A DNA stretch of 32,692 nucleotides from Microcaldota archaeon (GTDB lineage Archaea; Micrarchaeota; Micrarchaeia; Norongarragalinales; UBA8480). Positions 29,912-32,692 of the stretch are shown piece by piece (position 1 is the stretch's first letter; every line of letters begins with the position of its first letter). The notes below the pieces were generated by a model. The model saw only the letters and a list, made by a program, of their open reading frames with translations, searched no databases and was not told where the DNA came from. The position numbers were made by a program, and so were the translations under genes. Location of the stretch: assembly GCA_013425325.1 (NCBI GenBank), contig JACCLL010000041.1, positions 1-32,692 on the forward strand, given 5' to 3'.

Positions 29912-32692
29912 ATGCGCAAGCCACGAAAAGCACAGACTGCAATCGAATACCTGCTGATGATCGGCGCAGTAATCATCTTCGTTATCGGCATAAACTACCT
30001 GGTTTCATACTACGTGTACGCGCCGAGCGAAAGCCAGGCCAACGTGGTAAGCGCAGGCATCCAACAGTTTTTGGAAGGCCTGAGGTTCGTGCCCACTGCC
30101 ACGCCGCCAGCGCCTCCATCGCTTTCATGCGGCACGACTATAAACGCGTCAGGAACTTATTCGCTCTCAAGCGACTTGGTTTGCCCGCAATACGGCTTGC
30201 TCATCAACGCGTCAAGCGTCGTCCTCGACTGCCAGCACTACACTATAACCGGCCCAATGACCGATTGTTCCTCGCCATATAGCGGAATAGCAGTCATCGG
30301 CAGCCAAACCGGAGTAACGATTCAAAACTGCATCGTAACCAATTTTTGTTACTGCATAACCGCGGGAACCGCCTGGTGGTTTGGAGAACTGTCTAACGGA
30401 ATCATAAGAGACAACTACGCCAACGCCTGCTACTACGGGTTAACCGGCTCCATGTCAAGCACTTCCTTCACAGACAACAACGCCAGCAACAACGTGTTTG
30501 CCGGAGTATACTTTGCAATCCCAAACAACGACTTTAGCAACACGCGCGCCTGCGACAACGCCGTCTTCGACTTCGATTTCGTTGCGTCTCAAGCAAGCAA
30601 CACCAACAGTTACTGCGGCAACAACTACTGCTACCAAACCGACGCCTGGAACCTCTGCACTCCCAACAACCCAACGTACGGCAACTGCCAGCACTGCTGC
30701 GGTAGGTGCCCGCCGGCAGTAACGCTGGACGCGCCGAACGGCGCTTCCTTCGCAAGACACGACGTCGTCGCCTTCAACTACACGCCTTCCGACGACGAAG
30801 CGTTCGCCAACGCAACGCTGTACACCAACGAGAGCGGAACTTGGGCAGAACGCGCCTACAACGCAAGCCCGCTGACCAACGACACGCTGAACACCATCTA
30901 CTACCAAGTCGACAACACCGGAACATTCGAGTGGAACGTCTTGGTCTGCGACGACGACGCCTGCGGCTGGGCTGCTTCAAACTATTCCTTCACAGTAACC
31001 TGCGCAGTCGGAGAAATTTGTTACTGCCCGTACGCCATTTCGCTCGCGGGAAGCTACCTGGTAACAACCGACTTGACGTCCTCGTCCGGCACCTGCATAT
31101 TCATACACGCTTCCAGCGTGAACTTGGACTGCCAGAACCACGTAATCACCGGCCCAGGAAGCGGCGAGGGAATACAAATGTATGACGGAAACTACGTTAA
31201 CGTAACGAACTGCACGATCAAAAACTTCCTGTACGGAATCCTAGCCGGCAATAACACTTATGCAAGAATAACAAACAACACGCTTTACTCTAACACCTAC
31301 GGCTTCATAGTAATAGGCAGTTTAAACAACAGTTTGTTGCAGTCCAACAACGTTTCCAACAACACACAGGACGGAGTATACTTTACGACGGGCGCCAGCG
31401 AGAACAATGATCTTACCGAAAACGTGCTCTCCAGCAATGGATACTACGGCCTGAGATCTACGTTCGCTACTTTAAGAAACTGGACTATTGCAAACAACCG
31501 GATAACATCCAACGTCTACTCGGGAATAACCTCCTACTACGAATCAGACCGGATGCTATACCTGAATATCTCGCACAACAACGTTTCTTACAACGGAAAC
31601 AATGGCTTAGTCTTGTACAACTTCGCGAACGGAACCATTTTCAACAACACGATATTCAACAACACCGGCTACGGCTTATTCCTGGGCGCCTACACTCCTG
31701 GCGACGCGGCGTACAACAACATCACCAACAACACGATAAACAACAACACAGCATACGGCGTTTACTTAGACGGATACAACGCGACGATGAAAGTCAGCGA
31801 CAACAACTTCTCTTACAACACAATCAATTACAATGCCCAATACGGCCTTTACTTCCGAAACGACTTGTACACCGGCCCAAACACTCTGTACTACAACAAC
31901 CTATGCAACAACGGAGCGTCTTACTACGACATTTACTCGCCGGCGACAGGCAGCGCGCAGACGGGCTCAACTGGCGACATGTGCGGCGCGGGCAAGTGCT
32001 ACCAGGGCGGTGTCTACAACGTGTGCGTGCCGAACGTCGGCGGCGCGGGAAATTGCCAGCAAAACTGTCCGACAGCGGCAACGCCGATTTCCTCGTGTCC
32101 ATACACTATTTCGCTCGCGGGAAGCTACGCGGTAACAACCGACTTGTCTTGCGCAGGCAACGGAATAACCGTAAGCGCTTCCAACGTCAACCTCGACTGC
32201 CAGAACCACGTGCTCACCGGACCGGGAAGCAGTACGGGAATAGGCATATCAGCAACGTACAACTACGTCAACGTCACGAACTGCACGGTCAAAAACTTCC
32301 AGAACGGAATTTCGATGAACAACAACGACTACTCCAGGCTAATCAACAACACGGCGTACTCCAACACCAACAACGGCATTTACATCCAGTCGACGAGCGA
32401 CTCAAACACTTTCCAAAACAACAACGCGTCGTACAACACGCAGCACGGAATATACTTGTACGGCGACGCGAACAGCAACCAGTTCGTCACAAACATCGCG
32501 CGCAAGAACGGTTACAGCGGAATAAACTTCAACAGCGCCAGCGGCTATCCAGGAAGCAACAACGTTTCCGGAAACACGGTTGAAAACAACACGCAATACG
32601 GCTTCTACTGCTCCGGCTGGTGCGACCCCAATTACTTCTCGAACAACCGCTTCTGCTTCAACGGCGCGTCGTACTACGACTTTTACGCGGCA
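29912..32692 (+). CDS. Giant class III signal-peptide protein with at least three beta-helix domains (3' end outside window)
   Basis: I translated this frame from ATG 29912 to the last base: 927 codons with no stop, so the gene continues beyond the window. It is missing from the ORF track for that reason. Order: class III signal peptide (PRKAQTAIEYLLMIGAVIIF); Pro-rich linker (~60-70); beta-helix 1 (~72-230); Cys module 1 (CGNNYCYQ at ~235); Ig-like domain (~269-363); beta-helix 2 (~363-685); Cys module 2 (CGAGKCYQ at ~690); beta-helix 3 from ~726, whose closing module is just beginning (FCFNGASYYDFYA). Sequence is dominated by Asn-Asn-Thr/Ser coils. It lacks the Cys collar of the other two paralogues. 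A surface adhesin-like role is inferred. Confidence 0.85.
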   Translation, partial: MRKPRKAQTAIEYLLMIGAVIIFVIGINYLVSYYVYAPSESQANVVSAGIQQFLEGLRFVPTATPPAPPSLSCGTTINASGTYSLSSDLVCPQYGLLINASSVVLDCQHYTITGPMTDCSSPYSGIAVIGSQTGVTIQNCIVTNFCYCITAGTAWWFGELSNGIIRDNYANACYYGLTGSMSSTSFTDNNASNNVFAGVYFAIPNNDFSNTRACDNAVFDFDFVASQASNTNSYCGNNYCYQTDAWNLCTPNNPTYGNCQHCCGRCPPAVTLDAPNGASFARHDVVAFNYTPSDDEAFANATLYTNESGTWAERAYNASPLTNDTLNTIYYQVDNTGTFEWNVLVCDDDACGWAASNYSFTVTCAVGEICYCPYAISLAGSYLVTTDLTSSSGTCIFIHASSVNLDCQNHVITGPGSGEGIQMYDGNYVNVTNCTIKNFLYGILAGNNTYARITNNTLYSNTYGFIVIGSLNNSLLQSNNVSNNTQDGVYFTTGASENNDLTENVLSSNGYYGLRSTFATLRNWTIANNRITSNVYSGITSYYESDRMLYLNISHNNVSYNGNNGLVLYNFANGTIFNNTIFNNTGYGLFLGAYTPGDAAYNNITNNTINNNTAYGVYLDGYNATMKVSDNNFSYNTINYNAQYGLYFRNDLYTGPNTLYYNNLCNNGASYYDIYSPATGSAQTGSTGDMCGAGKCYQGGVYNVCVPNVGGAGNCQQNCPTAATPISSCPYTISLAGSYAVTTDLSCAGNGITVSASNVNLDCQNHVLTGPGSSTGIGISATYNYVNVTNCTVKNFQNGISMNNNDYSRLINNTAYSNTNNGIYIQSTSDSNTFQNNNASYNTQHGIYLYGDANSNQFVTNIARKNGYSGINFNSASGYPGSNNVSGNTVENNTQYGFYCSGWCDPNYFSNNRFCFNGASYYDFYAA

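Noticed and set aside
1-32692. CRISPR arrays, insertion sequences, prophage or integrase genes
   Set aside because: No regularly spaced direct repeats, transposase or integrase motifs were seen. The Asn-rich repeats at 22-32 kb are coding beta-helix coils.

Overview
The window is archaeal chromosome. It carries archaeal-type genes (ribosomal protein L30e, a NusA-like KH protein, S12, S7, EF-2 with the diphthamide-site histidine, archaeal TyrRS and LeuRS, an archaeal 8-oxoguanine glycosylase and a Nre-type repair protein), TATA boxes about 26 bases before many ATG codons (leaderless transcripts), class III (archaeal type IV pilin-like) signal peptides, an archaeal-type SRP RNA, and a tRNA-Ser without an encoded CCA. 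Tight packing, overlapping convergent stop codons and the gene content fit a small-genome lineage such as DPANN (Diapherotrites- or Micrarchaeota-like). That placement is inference and would need a ribosomal-protein tree.

Region 1 (1-4.7 kb): the C-terminal half of a Nre-type DNA repair protein with a PCNA-binding tail, a short MscL channel, a helical protein with a HEPN-like RN-x3-H motif, an FHA-domain protein, a HEAT-repeat protein, and a secreted protein with a caspase/gingipain-like His-Cys pair. Region 2 (4.8-10 kb, minus strand): a secreted PQQ-type beta-propeller fused to an M64-like zinc peptidase, a CPA2-type cation/proton antiporter and TyrRS. A candidate box C/D sRNA lies between the two secreted-protein genes. 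Region 3 (10-14.1 kb, plus strand): the translation operon L30e, NusA-like, S12, S7, EF-2, with an unusually structured leader. Region 4 (14.2-21.7 kb): a Fic protein whose promoter is flanked by a perfect 10-base inverted repeat, translationally coupled to an OGG glycosylase; a double-ACT protein whose TATA box sits inside an inverted repeat; an M42 aminopeptidase; LeuRS; and a redox group (rubredoxin-FTR fusion, cupredoxin lipoprotein, small membrane-anchored Cys-rich protein).

Region 5 (21.7 kb to the end) is the most unusual. It holds three class III-signal-peptide proteins made of beta-helix domains, two of them large, plus a minimal pilin-like protein. Each finished beta-helix block ends in the same cysteine module, C-x4-CYQ-x6-C-x8-NC-x3-C, seen five times. 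Among them lie a processive GT2 glycosyltransferase, a membrane-anchored thioredoxin-like protein, tRNA-Ser(GCU), two tandem membrane-anchored Lon-type serine/lysine proteases, and the SRP RNA gene. I read this as a surface-adhesin locus with candidate glycosylation, disulfide and proteolysis factors nearby; that functional link is inference. The last beta-helix gene runs off the window and is missing from the supplied ORF track because it has no stop codon here.
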